A stretch of DNA of 64,000 bases from assembly GCF_900446255.1 (NCBI RefSeq), contig NZ_UIGI01000001.1, positions 4,676,763-4,740,762 of the forward strand, read 5' to 3'. A program made the translations under genes and the position numbers. Positions 1-11,139 of the stretch are shown piece by piece. The notes under the pieces were generated by a model. It was not told the origin of the DNA, did no database searches, and saw only the letters and a program-made list of their open reading frames with translations. The stretch is from Buttiauxella agrestis. Its GTDB lineage: Bacteria > Pseudomonadota > Gammaproteobacteria > Enterobacterales > Enterobacteriaceae. Position 1 is the first letter of the stretch. Every line of letters starts with the position of its first letter.

Positions 1-263
1 TAAATATCATAGTCATCAGCAACCGGGATGCCTTCCTCGAGCTTCTCAAGTTGGCTATCAAAGTTTACTTTCGCATCTTTGACCGTCAAGGTTTCCCAAA
101 TCAAATCAAGAATTTTGCGATATAACTGAGGATCACCAAATTCAGTCTGCTGGCAGAACATGGCGTAATTCGGATACATACGTTCGCATAAAGAAGCCAT
201 GAAAGTGACATGTTGCCAGCTTTCCAGTTTCTCCAGGCGCAGATGGATTGGGTTTTGTAACAT
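1..263 (-). CDS. yjaG: YjaG, DUF416 family protein (3' part cut by window edge)
   Basis: The reverse strand from the ATG at 263 reads without a stop to base 1, beginning MLQNPIHLRLEKLESWQHVT, which matches the N-terminus of the enterobacterial YjaG (DUF416) protein almost residue for residue. Only about 87 of roughly 196 residues are inside the window; the C-terminus lies beyond the left edge. It follows nfi on the same strand with a gap of 43 bp, the same order as in E. coli (nfi-yjaG-hupA). Its function is not known; the context is an operon with nudC, hemE and nfi. Identity is confident, role unknown. Confidence 0.93.
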   Translation of the reverse strand, partial: MLQNPIHLRLEKLESWQHVTFMASLCERMYPNYAMFCQQTEFGDPQLYRKILDLIWETLTVKDAKVNFDSQLEKLEEGIPVADDYDI

Positions 264-306
264 AGCGATGTCTCAAAGACGGAATATTAGCGGCAGTTTA
301 CCTTAA

Positions 307-978
307 TCACCCCTGAATTGCTTGCCACCGCGTGAAAGCGGGGCGACCTGATGCCACGGCATCAGCCCAGCGAGTCGGCTCCGGTAAACGATATCCCACC
401 AGACAACGATTCACCCATAACAAGGCCGTATCGAGGCTGACACGATGGCCTGTTGAGACAAACAACGGATTGCAGCGCTTTTTACTGCGCAGCACCCACG
501 CCAGCGCTTCGCCTTTATCAGTCAGCAAATGGCACGAACCGAGTTCTTCCGATAACGGTTCAAACTTCCCACACAAACGTTTCTTGGCAACGCCGATGGT
601 TGGAACGTCCACCAGCAGGCCAAAATGGCTCGCCACACCCAAACGCCGGGGATGCGAAATACCGTGGCCGTCAACAAACAGCAGGTCAGGTTTTTGCGAC
701 AGCAATTCCCACGCGGCAAGCAGTGCGGGATATTCACGAAATGAAAGGAAGCCGGGGATATAAGGCATTGAGGTGGCGACTCGCGCCACCTGATATTCAA
801 CCAGCTCGAGGGAAGGATATTTTAAAAGCACGATGGCGGCGCGCGTGACGTCGCCGCCCTGCTCAAACCCGACGTCAGCCCCGGCGATTAACCGGGGAGG
901 ATCTTGCTCCAGGCGATCTTCGCGGATCACCTTGGCTGCCAGTTCGATCTGTTGTTTACGAAGGATTGCAAGATCCAT
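307..978 (-). CDS. nfi: Endonuclease V (deoxyinosine 3'-endonuclease)
   Basis: This 223-residue protein has the exact length of E. coli Nfi and is highly similar throughout. The enzyme cuts the second phosphodiester bond 3' of deoxyinosine and other deaminated bases, starting alternative excision repair in the cytoplasm. Visible family signatures are the AGADVGF strand near residue 32 with the metal-binding Asp, the [12 protein letters not shown] segment near residues 71-82 (strand-separating PYIP wedge), VDGHG near 102-106 carrying the second catalytic Asp, and [10 protein letters not shown]. It starts 15 bp after hemE on the same strand, so it is probably cotranscribed from the nudC/hemE side. 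Confidence 0.97.
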   Translation of the reverse strand: MDLAILRKQQIELAAKVIREDRLEQDPPRLIAGADVGFEQGGDVTRAAIVLLKYPSLELVEYQVARVATSMPYIPGFLSFREYPALLAAWELLSQKPDLLFVDGHGISHPRRLGVASHFGLLVDVPTIGVAKKRLCGKFEPLSEELGSCHLLTDKGEALAWVLRSKKRCNPLFVSTGHRVSLDTALLWVNRCLVGYRLPEPTRWADAVASGRPAFTRWQAIQG

Positions 979-993
979 CCACTCTCCTGACTC

Positions 994-2058
994 TTACAGG
1001 TGATACGGTTTCGACAAACGGTGCACCGCTTCAACAAATGCACCCGCGTGCTCTGGCGGCACATCCTGATGAATACCGTGACCGAGGTTAAAGACGTGGC
1101 CTTCACCTTTACCGAACCCAGCCAGAATCGTTGCGACTTCTTCTTCAATACGCGCAGGCTGTGCGTACAGCATTGACGGGTCCATATTGCCTTGCAACGC
1201 AACTTTATGGCCAACACGGCGGCGAGCATCAGCGATGTCGGTCGTCCAGTCTAAGCCCAGCGCATCACAACCCGTTTCGGCCATCGCTTCCAGCCACTGA
1301 CCGCCGCCTTTGGTGAACATCGTCACCGGCACGCGACGACCTTCGTTTTCACGCAGCAAGCCATCAATGATTTTGTGCATGTAATAGAGCGAGAACTGCT
1401 GATAATCACGCCCGGTCAGCACGCCACCCCAGGTATCGAAAATCATCACCGATTGCGCACCGGCTTTGATTTGCGCATTCAGGTACAGCGTGACGCTTTG
1501 CGCCAGCTTATCGAGCAGAAGATGCAGCGCTTGCGGATCGGCATACATCATTTTTTTGATAACGGTAAACGCTTTGCTGCTGCCGCCTTCAACCATATAA
1601 GTCGCCAGCGTCCATGGGCTGCCGGTGAAACCAATCAGCGGCACTTCGCCTTTTAGCTCACGGCGAATAGTACGCACCGCGTTCATCACATAACCCAGTT
1701 CATCTTCTGGATCAGGAATGGGCAGTTTTTCGACATCGGCACGGCTGGTCACAGGCGAACGAAAACGTGGGCCTTCACCGGCTTCAAAATAGAGACCTAG
1801 CCCCATCGCGTCGGGAACGGTGAGAATATCGGAGAAGAGGATCGCCGCATCCAGCGGGTAGCGACGCAGCGGCTGCAATGTCACTTCACAAGCCAGCTCC
1901 GCATTTTTGCACAGCGACATAAAATCGCCTGCGACAGCGCGCGTGGCTTTGTATTCTGGCAAGTAACGACCTGCCTGCCTCATCATCCATACTGGCGTGG
2001 TATCTACAGGTTGGCGTTGCAGCGCCCGCAGGTAACGGTCGTTCTTCAGTTCAGTCAT
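994..2058 (-). CDS. hemE: Uroporphyrinogen III decarboxylase
   Basis: HemE removes four acetate carboxyls from uroporphyrinogen III to give coproporphyrinogen III in heme synthesis, as a cytosolic homodimer without cofactor. The 354-residue product beginning [13 protein letters not shown] has the E. coli length; the open frame runs 25 residues further upstream, but that part has no family counterpart and overlaps the end of nudC, so the ATG at 2058 is preferred. The N-terminal [13 protein letters not shown] block (about residues 24-36) and the FSDILT strand with its catalytic Asp are intact. It lies 34 bp after nudC and 15 bp before nfi, which suggests one transcript. Two other heme genes, hemG and hemB, are elsewhere in the window. 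Confidence 0.97.
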   Translation of the reverse strand: MTELKNDRYLRALQRQPVDTTPVWMMRQAGRYLPEYKATRAVAGDFMSLCKNAELACEVTLQPLRRYPLDAAILFSDILTVPDAMGLGLYFEAGEGPRFRSPVTSRADVEKLPIPDPEDELGYVMNAVRTIRRELKGEVPLIGFTGSPWTLATYMVEGGSSKAFTVIKKMMYADPQALHLLLDKLAQSVTLYLNAQIKAGAQSVMIFDTWGGVLTGRDYQQFSLYYMHKIIDGLLRENEGRRVPVTMFTKGGGQWLEAMAETGCDALGLDWTTDIADARRRVGHKVALQGNMDPSMLYAQPARIEEEVATILAGFGKGEGHVFNLGHGIHQDVPPEHAGAFVEAVHRLSKPYHL

Positions 2059-2092
2059 TTTGAATTTCCTTTGGCTGTATCGCTCAAGTTTA

Positions 2093-2866
2093 TCACTCAT
2101 AGTCCGCGCGACACAGGGCGACGGTATCTTCAATCAAACGACGCGCCACCGTACCTGGCGGCGGCAACAGCGGGAGCTGATCATATCGATACCAGCCCGC
2201 GTCAATTAACTCTTTCGGGTCAATTTTAATCTCGCCACTGTGATAATCCGCCATAAACGCAGTCATCAACGATTGCGGGAACGGCCAGGGTTGCGAGGTG
2301 ACGTAACGTAAGTTTTTCACGCGGATGCTGCTTTCTTCCATCACTTCACGGGCCACAGCTTGCTCGAGGGTTTCCCCGACTTCGACGAACCCAGCCAGCA
2401 CGGTGTAAATCCCGTTGCGATGGCGTGTGTGTTGGGCGAGCAGAATATGATCGTCGCGGCGAATCGCCACAATGATGCACGGTGAGATTTGCGGGTAGTA
2501 GCGTTCCCGACAATGGGAGCACAGCATCGCCCATTCTGTCTTACTAACGTGCATCTCGTGGCCGCAATAACCGCAGAATTTGTGCGAACGGTAAAACTCC
2601 GCCAGTTGCACGCCACGGCCCGCCAGTTGGAACAACCCCACATCCTGGTCAATCACCTGGCGCACAGACCCCATATCCGCCTTGCGATTTTCTCGCACCA
2701 GCCAGACAGGCTCATTTTCCCATTCGCCGATGGGTATCCCCACCGCGCCATCTAATTGAAATTCCTCTGCCGCTCCGTGAGGTAGCTCACCTTTAGGCAG
2801 CCACAGTTTTTGTTCATGACTGACGATAAACCAGCCCTGATCTAACTTTTGAATTACGCGTTCCAT
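2093..2866 (-). CDS. nudC: NADH pyrophosphatase / NAD-capped RNA decapping hydrolase
   Basis: NudC hydrolyses NADH to NMNH plus AMP and removes NAD caps from RNA 5' ends. With the start at 2866 the protein is 257 residues, as in E. coli; a longer frame reaches 2962 but would run into the divergent rsd start. A four-cysteine zinc ribbon (CGYCG and CSHC) lies near residues 98-119, followed by the Nudix box beginning [13 protein letters not shown] and the NudC signature SQPWPFPQS. One departure from the usual box: the near-invariant Gly after EES is Ser here (REVMEESSI). The gene leads the nudC-hemE-nfi-yjaG group and diverges from rsd across 94 bp. Confidence 0.96.
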   Translation of the reverse strand: MERVIQKLDQGWFIVSHEQKLWLPKGELPHGAAEEFQLDGAVGIPIGEWENEPVWLVRENRKADMGSVRQVIDQDVGLFQLAGRGVQLAEFYRSHKFCGYCGHEMHVSKTEWAMLCSHCRERYYPQISPCIIVAIRRDDHILLAQHTRHRNGIYTVLAGFVEVGETLEQAVAREVMEESSIRVKNLRYVTSQPWPFPQSLMTAFMADYHSGEIKIDPKELIDAGWYRYDQLPLLPPPGTVARRLIEDTVALCRADYE

Positions 2867-2960
2867 AACCTGGTGCACATCCCCGAGTTCGCTGGTATAA
2901 ACAAATAGTCGTAACACTTTTGGGTACGTTTGCGTCACATCTCTACTCACGGAGTCAATC

Positions 2961-3464
2961 ATGCTTAACCAGTTAGAAAACCTGACTGAGCGCGTTGGTG
3001 GTAGTAATGAGTTAATCGACCAATGGCTTCATGCCCGCAAACATCTGTTGGTAGCTTATTACAATATGGTTGGGATCAAGCCTAACAAGGAATCCCATAC
3101 CGCGCTCAATGAAAAGGCTCTGGATAATTTTTGCCATAACCTCGTGGATTATCTTTCTTCCGGCCATTTTAATATTTATGAACGCATTATCAGTGAAATG
3201 GAAGGTAGCAGCCCACTTTTAGCCGCCACTCATCTTTACCCACAGCTTGAAGCCAACACCCAGCAAATCATGGATTTCTACGATTCGCATCTCGAAAGCG
3301 CAATCGATCATGATAACTATATTGAGTTCCAGAAAGCACTTTCCGGCATTGGTGAAGCATTAGAATCACGCTTTTCGCTGGAAGATAAACTGATTCAGTT
3401 GGCGTACGACCACGATCTAAATGACAGTGCGAACGAGACCGGTAGCCTTGCACGTCCGGCTTGA
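2961..3464 (+). CDS. rsd: Regulator of sigma D (anti-sigma-70 factor)
   Basis: Rsd binds region 4 of sigma-70 in stationary phase, freeing core RNA polymerase for alternative sigma factors; in E. coli it also stimulates SpoT. The all-helical 167-residue product matches the Rsd/AlgQ family, with the conserved [17 protein letters not shown] segment near residues 22-38 and an [15 protein letters not shown] segment near 56-70. It is about nine residues longer than E. coli Rsd, mostly at the polar C-terminus. It is transcribed away from nudC and followed by a hairpin terminator and the thiC riboswitch, so it appears monocistronic. Confidence 0.95.
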   Translation: MLNQLENLTERVGGSNELIDQWLHARKHLLVAYYNMVGIKPNKESHTALNEKALDNFCHNLVDYLSSGHFNIYERIISEMEGSSPLLAATHLYPQLEANTQQIMDFYDSHLESAIDHDNYIEFQKALSGIGEALESRFSLEDKLIQLAYDHDLNDSANETGSLARPA

Positions 3465-3497
3465 GTTCTGCTCTGTTAACGCGTAATTTACATATTG

Positions 3498-3520
3498 ACC
3501 CGTAGCAATACGGGTTTCTT
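3498..3520 (+). terminator. Probable rho-independent terminator after rsd
   Basis: A seven-base stem ACCCGTA/TACGGGT with a GCAA tetraloop is followed by a T-rich run (TTCTTCTT). It lies 33 bp after the rsd stop codon and just before the TPP riboswitch, so it would separate rsd from thiC. The T-run is interrupted, so strength is uncertain. Confidence 0.55.
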
Positions 3521-3624
3521 CTTGTCGGAGTGCCGAGTGTTTAACTTAGTTAAGCACCGGCTGAGACCGTTAATTCGGGATCCGCGGAACCTGATCAGGT
3601 TAATACCTGCGAAGGGAACAAGAG
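3518..3624 (+). ncRNA. TPP riboswitch (THI element) of the thiC operon
   Basis: The thiamine pyrophosphate aptamer is recognised from its conserved blocks: CTGAGA at 3561, ACCTGATCAGGTTAATACC near 3589-3607, and GCGAAGGGAACAAGAG closing the P1 stem with TCTTGTCGG at 3518. TPP binding is known to repress thiC expression through the ribosome binding site and early termination in enteric bacteria. Compared with E. coli, an additional stem GTGTTTAAC/GTTAAGCAC (3538-3555) is inserted before the CTGAGA core. The expression platform occupies roughly 3625-3722 up to the thiC start codon. Confidence 0.95.
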
Positions 3625-3719
3625 TAATTCTGCTTTTGGGTTCACCCGTGCGCGGGCGCCCCACATTCATTACTCCTCCGTTGTTCTGACAAGCCACTTC
3701 CTGATAATTACTGGAATGA

Positions 3720-5623
<1,904 letters not shown>

Positions 5624-5624
<1 letters not shown>

Positions 5625-6259
5625 TGAACAAACCTGCATTTCCCGCTGTGCCGCAGCGGCTGGGTTTATATCCGGTAGTTGATAGCGTTAAATGGATTGA
5701 ACGACTGTTGGGAGCAGGCGTGCGCACCATTCAATTGCGCATCAAAGACAAACACGACGATGACGTTGAGGCCGATATTGTTGCGGCCATCAATTTAAGC
5801 CAGCGATACAAAGCGCGCCTGTTTATTAACGATTACTGGCGGCTGGCAATAAAACATCGCGCTTACGGCGTGCATCTCGGCCAGGAAGATATGGATGTGG
5901 CTAATCTGGATGCTATTCGCGACGCGGGTTTACGCCTCGGGCTTTCGACACACGACAATATGGAAATGGATCGCGCCCTGTTGGCGCGCCCTTCTTACAT
6001 CGCATTGGGGCATGTTTTCCCGACCAACACCAAACAGATGCCGTCCGCCCCACAAGGGCTGGCGCAGCTAGCTGCACATATCAAAACGTTGGGCGATTAC
6101 CCGACTGTCGCGATTGGCGGGATAAGCATTGAGCGCGTTCACTCCGTGCTAAAAACAGGTGTGGGCAGTGTCGCGGTGGTTAGCGCAATAACTCAGGCTG
6201 CTGACTGGCGAGCGGCTACCGCACAGTTGCTGGAACGAGTGGGGGCTGGCGATGAATGA
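5624..6259 (+). CDS. thiE: Thiamine-phosphate synthase
   Basis: ThiE joins hydroxymethylpyrimidine diphosphate and thiazole phosphate to give thiamine phosphate. The protein is 211 residues when started at the ATG at 5624, which overlaps the thiC stop in a TGATG arrangement and has an AGGAGG ribosome site seven bases upstream; a GTG just before it is not needed. TIM-barrel signatures are visible: QLRIKD near residues 39-44, [16 protein letters not shown], the GHVFPT loop and IGGIS near 165-170. It is translationally coupled to thiC and overlaps thiF by eight bases. Confidence 0.97.
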
Positions 6260-7007
6260 TTCCGACTTTATGCGTTACAGCCGCCAGGTGCTATTGGAAG
6301 ACATCGCCATTGAAGGGCAGCAAAAGCTGCTCGCCAGCAAAGTCTTAATCGTCGGATTAGGCGGACTGGGTTCCCCGGCGGCGTTGTATTTAGCTGCCGC
6401 AGGCGTTGGCACCCTGATTCTGGCCGATGATGACAAGGTGCATATCAGCAATTTACAGCGCCAGATTCTATTCACCACACAAGATATCGACCAACCAAAA
6501 TCGCGGGTCGCCCGGCATCATCTCCAGAAGCTTAACCCGGATATAAACCTACAGGCGATTAGCGAGCATCTGGCGGGTGAGGCGCTCACGCACGCCGTAA
6601 AAAGTGCCGATCTGGTACTGGATTGCAGCGACAACATGGCAACGCGCCATGCGATTAACGCCGCCTGCGTCGCGCACAACAAACCGCTGATCTCCGCAAG
6701 TGCCGTGGGATTTGGTGGGCAACTTATGGTGCTGACGCCGCCATGGGAAAACGGTTGTTACCGCTGCGTGTGGCCTGATGAACACGAACCGGAACGCAAC
6801 TGCCGCACGGCAGGCATCATCGGCCCGGTGGTGGGCGTGATGGGCACATTGCAGGCGCTTGAAGCGATAAAACTCCTCAGCGGTATGGCTCCGGCTGCGG
6901 GTTCTCTACGCCTGTTTGATGCCCGCCAACATAGCTGGCGCACTCTCATCATGCAGAAAGCAGCAGGCTGCCCCGTTTGTGGAGGGCAACATGCAAATCC
7001 ACTTTAA
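6252..7007 (+). CDS. thiF: ThiS adenylyltransferase
   Basis: ThiF adenylates the C-terminal carboxylate of ThiS so sulfur can be loaded as thiocarboxylate for thiazole synthesis. It is an E1-like/MoeB family protein of 251 residues, the E. coli length. The nucleotide-binding loop GLGGLG is at 35-40, a zinc tetrad is formed by Cys169, Cys172, Cys240 and Cys243, and Cys184, the residue linked to ThiS in E. coli, is present. The start overlaps thiE by eight bases and the 3' end overlaps thiS by 17 bases, so the three are translationally coupled. Confidence 0.97.
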   Translation: MNDSDFMRYSRQVLLEDIAIEGQQKLLASKVLIVGLGGLGSPAALYLAAAGVGTLILADDDKVHISNLQRQILFTTQDIDQPKSRVARHHLQKLNPDINLQAISEHLAGEALTHAVKSADLVLDCSDNMATRHAINAACVAHNKPLISASAVGFGGQLMVLTPPWENGCYRCVWPDEHEPERNCRTAGIIGPVVGVMGTLQALEAIKLLSGMAPAAGSLRLFDARQHSWRTLIMQKAAGCPVCGGQHANPL

Positions 7008-7191
7008 CGACGAGCTAATGCAATGCCCGGACAACCTGACGCTGGCGATGCTGCTGGAACAACTCAGTTTATTGAAACCAGGCGTTGCATTAGCGATCAA
7101 TCAGAGAATCGTTCCACGTGAGCAATGGGAAAACCATTTGTTGAATGATGGCGACCAAATCGTGCTTTTTCAGGCCATAGCCGGAGGTTAA
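6991..7191 (+). CDS. thiS: Sulfur carrier protein ThiS
   Basis: ThiS is a 66-residue ubiquitin-fold sulfur carrier whose C-terminal glycine is adenylated by ThiF, converted to a thiocarboxylate and used by ThiG. The start at 6991 ([12 protein letters not shown]) has GGAGGG seven bases upstream and gives the family length; an in-frame extension upstream lies inside thiF and is rejected. The product ends in the diagnostic AIAGG diglycine. The stop is directly followed by the thiG start codon. Confidence 0.97.
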   Translation: MQIHFNDELMQCPDNLTLAMLLEQLSLLKPGVALAINQRIVPREQWENHLLNDGDQIVLFQAIAGG

Positions 7192-7971
7192 ATGCTACAG
7201 ATTGCTGATAAAACTTTCTCGTCACACTTGTTCACCGGCACCGGAAAATTTGCCTCACCGCAGGTGATGGCCGACGCCATTCGCGCCTCGGGTTCGCAAT
7301 TAGTGACGATGGCGATGAAACGGGTCGATTTGCGTAATCGTAACGATGCGATTCTGGCGCCTTTACTGGAAGCAGGCGTGCAATTGTTACCCAACACTTC
7401 AGGTGCTAAGACGGCGGAAGAAGCGATTTTTGCCGCTCAACTGGCACGTGAAGCGCTCGGTACGCATTGGGTTAAATTGGAAATTCATCCTGATGCTCGC
7501 TACCTCTTACCCGACCCTATCGAAACGCTGAAAGCTGCGGAACAACTCGTAAAAATGGGGTTCGTGGTTCTGCCTTATTGCGGAGCCGATCCGGTTTTGT
7601 GTAAACGGCTTGAAGCAGCAGGATGCGCGGCGGTGATGCCACTGGGGGCACCTATCGGCTCAAATCAAGGCTTACAAACGCGAGCGCTGCTGGAAATTAT
7701 CATCGAACAGGCAAGAGTTCCGGTTGTCGTTGATGCTGGAATTGGCGCACCAAGCCATGCCGCTGAAGCCCTGGAAATGGGAGCTTCAGCGGTATTAGTC
7801 AACACCGCCATTGCCGTGGCACGTGACCCGGTACAAATGGCGCACGCATTTCGCCTCGCCGTTGAGGCAGGCTTAATTGCCGCGCAGTCTGGTTTAGGAA
7901 CACGCCACCAGCAGGCACATGCATCCAGCCCGTTGACGGAGTTTCTGCAATTTAGCCAGGAGAGTATGTGA
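7192..7971 (+). CDS. thiG: Thiazole synthase
   Basis: ThiG condenses 1-deoxyxylulose 5-phosphate, dehydroglycine and ThiS thiocarboxylate into the thiazole phosphate of thiamine. The 259-residue TIM-barrel protein carries the Schiff-base Lys95 in the segment WVKLEIHPD and the phosphate-binding loops [19 protein letters not shown] near residues 177-195 and AVLVNTAI. The start codon abuts the thiS stop with AGGAGG-like sequence CCGGAGG just upstream; the stop overlaps the thiH start by one base. It works as a complex with ThiH in aerobically growing enterics. Confidence 0.97.
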   Translation: MLQIADKTFSSHLFTGTGKFASPQVMADAIRASGSQLVTMAMKRVDLRNRNDAILAPLLEAGVQLLPNTSGAKTAEEAIFAAQLAREALGTHWVKLEIHPDARYLLPDPIETLKAAEQLVKMGFVVLPYCGADPVLCKRLEAAGCAAVMPLGAPIGSNQGLQTRALLEIIIEQARVPVVVDAGIGAPSHAAEALEMGASAVLVNTAIAVARDPVQMAHAFRLAVEAGLIAAQSGLGTRHQQAHASSPLTEFLQFSQESM

Positions 7972-9101
7972 TGGCACAAACCTTCACCGACTACTGGCAC
8001 CAGCTGGACTGGGATGACATTACGCTTCGTATCAACAGCAAAACGGCTGCCGACGTAGAACGTGCGTTGGCAGCACAGAAAATCACACGTGATGATTTCA
8101 TGGCTTTGCTCTCCCCTGCCACCAGCCAATTTCTGGAACCGCTCGCGCAAAAGGCACAGTATTTAACTCGCCAGCGTTTTGGTAACACGGTGAGTTTTTA
8201 TGTGCCGCTTTATCTGTCAAATCTCTGTGCTAACGATTGTACTTACTGTGGATTTTCCATGAGTAACAAGCTCAAACGTAAAACACTCAATGCACCAGAG
8301 ATTGAACGCGAGTGCGAGGCGATTCGCAAACTGGGCTTTGAGCATTTGCTGTTGGTGACCGGTGAGCATCAGACCAAAGTGGGGATGGACTATTTCCGTC
8401 AGCATCTTCCCACCATTCGCCGCCAATTCAGCTCATTACAAATGGAAGTACAGCCGCTGGAGGAACACGAATACGCCGAACTGAAAACCCTCGGTCTGGA
8501 TGGCGTGATGGTTTACCAGGAAACTTATCACCAGGCGGTATACGCGCAGCACCATCTACGGGGTAATAAGCAGGATTTCTTCTGGCGCCTGGAAACACCT
8601 GACAGACTGGGTCGTGCGGGAATAGACAAAATCGGTCTTGGTGCGTTAATTGGATTATCAGATAGCTGGCGCACCGACTGTTTTATGGTGGCTGAACATC
8701 TCCTGTGGCTACAGCAAAATTATTGGCAAAGCCGCTATTCGATTTCATTTCCGCGATTACGCCCGTGCGCAGGCGGGGTGGAACCCGCATCTGTGATGAC
8801 TGAAAGCCAACTTGTGCAGGTGATATGTGCATTTCGTCTGCTCGCCCCTGACGTTGAGCTTTCACTTTCTACGCGCGAGTCTCCATGGTTCCGGGACAAC
8901 ATGATTCCACTCGCCATAAACAACGTCAGTGCGTTTTCAAAAACGCAGCCTGGCGGCTACGCCGATAATCATCCTGAACTCGAGCAGTTTGCTCCACATG
9001 ATGGGCGTACTCCGGTGGAAGTGGCTGAGGCATTAACACGCTCAGGCTTACAACCCGTCTGGAAAGATTGGGATAGTTTTCTGGGAAGAACCTCGCAGTA
9101 G
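7971..9101 (+). CDS. thiH: 2-iminoacetate synthase (radical SAM tyrosine lyase)
   Basis: ThiH splits tyrosine with S-adenosylmethionine to give dehydroglycine for ThiG plus p-cresol. The 376-residue product has the CX3CX2C cluster motif CANDCTYC at Cys86, Cys90 and Cys93 and the conserved segments LVTGEHQ, MVYQETYH and PWFRDNM. The ATG at 7971 overlaps the thiG stop (TGATG); the preceding GTG codon would add one residue and is less likely. It is the last gene of the thiamine operon, followed by a GC-rich hairpin before the convergent SIS gene. In E. coli the next gene is htrC; here the sugar cluster takes that place. Confidence 0.97.
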   Translation: MAQTFTDYWHQLDWDDITLRINSKTAADVERALAAQKITRDDFMALLSPATSQFLEPLAQKAQYLTRQRFGNTVSFYVPLYLSNLCANDCTYCGFSMSNKLKRKTLNAPEIERECEAIRKLGFEHLLLVTGEHQTKVGMDYFRQHLPTIRRQFSSLQMEVQPLEEHEYAELKTLGLDGVMVYQETYHQAVYAQHHLRGNKQDFFWRLETPDRLGRAGIDKIGLGALIGLSDSWRTDCFMVAEHLLWLQQNYWQSRYSISFPRLRPCAGGVEPASVMTESQLVQVICAFRLLAPDVELSLSTRESPWFRDNMIPLAINNVSAFSKTQPGGYADNHPELEQFAPHDGRTPVEVAEALTRSGLQPVWKDWDSFLGRTSQ

Positions 9102-9116
9102 CTTTGCATGCTGAAA

Positions 9117-9147
9117 GGGCGGCAACTTTACCTTTTCGTTGCCGCCC
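9117..9147. terminator. Hairpin between thiH and the SIS gene
   Basis: A ten-base perfect stem GGGCGGCAAC/GTTGCCGCCC encloses an 11-base loop between two convergent genes. There is no strong T-run on either side, so it may act as a transcript-end stabiliser or as a partial bidirectional terminator. Confidence 0.5.
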
Positions 9148-9157
9148 CGCCTTTCGA

Positions 9158-10303
9158 TTAATAAACGGTGACTTTCGCGACCTTCGCAACTTTACCGTCT
9201 CGGGAAGGAGTATCTGGTGTGACGCCCAGCTCGATAGCGCTGTAAAGCCCGGCCAACTGCGCAAAAGCAACATAGAGTAAAGTCGTCCAGGATTCGTGAT
9301 AATCCGCCAGTTCCGGAGAAGCAAAGTGGAAATAGCGATCCCCCGCTTTAACGCCAGCAGGCAGAGCATCATGGCCTATCGAGATCACCTGCGCGGCTGC
9401 ACTTCGTTCACGAGCCAACTCAGTCATCATGTCGATGTCATAACGGTGAATTTCCGGTCGTGCTGCAAGATAGCCAATAAGTGTGGCATCGCGATTGATG
9501 ATGAGCTTCGGCCCATGGCGGAACTCCAGCATTGAATGCCAGGCCGTCATCACCTGCCCGTTTCCCATTTCCAGCAGTTTGAGGCTGGTTTCACAGGCAA
9601 TAGCTTTTAGCGATAATGAGCCGACCGCAACTACGTTGTTACGTGATTCTGCTGCCCACTGTTCGATTTCAGAGGCGTAGTTATTCAAGAAGTGGTTCAT
9701 ACCACGTTGCAAAACCGGCAGCACTTTTTCTGCTTCAGGCCAGCCTGCTGGAGCCACCAGCAGCATCAGGTACCACAAGGGAACGGTGAACTCGGAGGTT
9801 GCAGCAAAACTGCCGTTAGAAGTGCCTTCGGGTACCGGGACAAAAAGCCCTTCGGGATGCTGCTGCGCAAGCTGAGCCAAACGGCTACTGGCATTGTTCG
9901 TCACCACGAGATGGCGCAATTTCGGGTTAGCGGTGAGTGCTCGCTCCACAACCTTTACTGTTTCTGGAGTGTTACCCGAACTACTCACGGAAACCAATAC
10001 AGTATTTTCTTGTACGCTTCCAGACATGAGTACCAGATCCGTTGCCGGAACCACTTCGATGTGATTTGGAACGACACTTCGCAACCAATTCACGCTCGCT
10101 TGTGCGGCCAACAAAGAGGAACCCGCACCAGTAATGAGAATGCGCGTGCGGGGCTCGCACTTCGCCCAAAATGCTTCAATATCCGCATGACGCGCTTTGA
10201 TTTGTGCCAACCCTTCTTGCCATAAACGCGGCTGAGCCACGATGGCTTCAACGGTTAAACTGGCTCCCTTTTGCTGCCAGTACGCTTCATTATGATTTAA
10301 CAT
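9158..10303 (-). CDS. SIS-domain sugar-phosphate isomerase/deaminase, AgaS-like
   Basis: This 381-residue protein has two sugar isomerase (SIS) domains. The first holds GAGSS at 59-63 and the sugar-phosphate-binding SVSSSGNTPE at 105-114; the second covers about residues 215-365 with VGSLSLKAIACE and EFRHGPK. Overall layout resembles AgaS and the GlmS isomerase half, which act on amino-sugar 6-phosphates. In this cluster it would logically convert an amino sugar phosphate released by the GH4 enzyme toward glycolysis, but the substrate is inference. It is transcribed divergently from the GntR regulator across 104 bp. It is not a GlmS, since the glutaminase domain is absent. Confidence 0.8.
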   Translation of the reverse strand: MLNHNEAYWQQKGASLTVEAIVAQPRLWQEGLAQIKARHADIEAFWAKCEPRTRILITGAGSSLLAAQASVNWLRSVVPNHIEVVPATDLVLMSGSVQENTVLVSVSSSGNTPETVKVVERALTANPKLRHLVVTNNASSRLAQLAQQHPEGLFVPVPEGTSNGSFAATSEFTVPLWYLMLLVAPAGWPEAEKVLPVLQRGMNHFLNNYASEIEQWAAESRNNVVAVGSLSLKAIACETSLKLLEMGNGQVMTAWHSMLEFRHGPKLIINRDATLIGYLAARPEIHRYDIDMMTELARERSAAAQVISIGHDALPAGVKAGDRYFHFASPELADYHESWTTLLYVAFAQLAGLYSAIELGVTPDTPSRDGKVAKVAKVTVY

Positions 10304-10407
10304 CTTTATTTTCCACCTGTTACGAAACTTGCGCTACGCCGAAGAAGTGCTTTAGCATGCCGACATCCGCGCTATTCCAATTCATTAACAACCCTATCGG
10401 GGGAACC

Positions 10408-11139
10408 ATGAAACCGGTATACATCCTTATTCGCGATACCCTTAAACGCGATATTCAGAACCAAAAATACCCGGTTGGCTCCCTGATCCCTTCTGAACGC
10501 GAACTGGCGGAAACCTACCAGGTCACGCGTGCGACGGTGCAAAAAGCCATTGCCCATATGGAACAAGAAGGCCTGGTTAAAAAAGTGGTTGGCAAAGGCA
10601 CTTATGTAAACCGAACCTTTGCCCCGCCGGTTTATCTACTCAACCCTGACGGGGAAAGCAGTGCGCTAGGCGTCACAAAAGAATTGAGTGGTAAAGTCTC
10701 CATCACCAGCCGCCTGATTTACCATGTCCAGCAAGCTGCGGGTGATTACCTCGCAAACCAATTTAGTGTTTCCGCTACCGAACCCGTTCACGCCATCCGT
10801 CGCGTTCGTTTGTTTGATGGCGTGCCCGTATTGGTTGAGGACAGCTACATTCCATTAGCAATTGTCGATGTCATTGACGACGACGTTTTGCAAAACCACT
10901 CGCTTTACGCCTTCATCGAAGAAAAGTGCCAACAAAAAATGGGCGGTACCGATTCTGTTGTTGGGGCCAGTCTGTTCGATGACGTCATGGCAGCATTACT
11001 CGACGTCCCTGTTAACTCACCGATGCTGCACATTAAAGAAAGTACCTGGCTTGAGGACGGCACGGTTTTTAACTATTCCTGGAGCTATAACCGTGGCGAC
11101 CTCTTCAGAATGCGCAGCCGAAAAACCCTTATTCCTTAA
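10408..11139 (+). CDS. GntR-family (HutC/UTRA type) transcriptional regulator
   Basis: The 243-residue product starts at the ATG at 10408 behind a GGGGGAA ribosome site; the open frame extends further upstream into the divergent SIS gene and is not credible as coding. Residues 1-65 form the GntR winged helix, with the recognition region SERELAETYQVTRATVQKA near 29-47 and the wing GKGTYV. Residues about 85-240 form a UTRA ligand-binding domain (IRRVRLFDGVPVLVEDSYIP), which in this family senses phosphorylated sugars or related metabolites. It most likely controls the surrounding PTS and GH4 genes. Its 3' end overlaps that of the convergent GH4 gene by 11 bp. Confidence 0.88.
   Translation: MKPVYILIRDTLKRDIQNQKYPVGSLIPSERELAETYQVTRATVQKAIAHMEQEGLVKKVVGKGTYVNRTFAPPVYLLNPDGESSALGVTKELSGKVSITSRLIYHVQQAAGDYLANQFSVSATEPVHAIRRVRLFDGVPVLVEDSYIPLAIVDVIDDDVLQNHSLYAFIEEKCQQKMGGTDSVVGASLFDDVMAALLDVPVNSPMLHIKESTWLEDGTVFNYSWSYNRGDLFRMRSRKTLIP

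Noticed and set aside
10204-10407. N-terminal extension of the GntR regulator frame
   Set aside because: It overlaps the start of the divergent SIS gene, lacks a ribosome site, and the winged helix begins right after the ATG at 10408.
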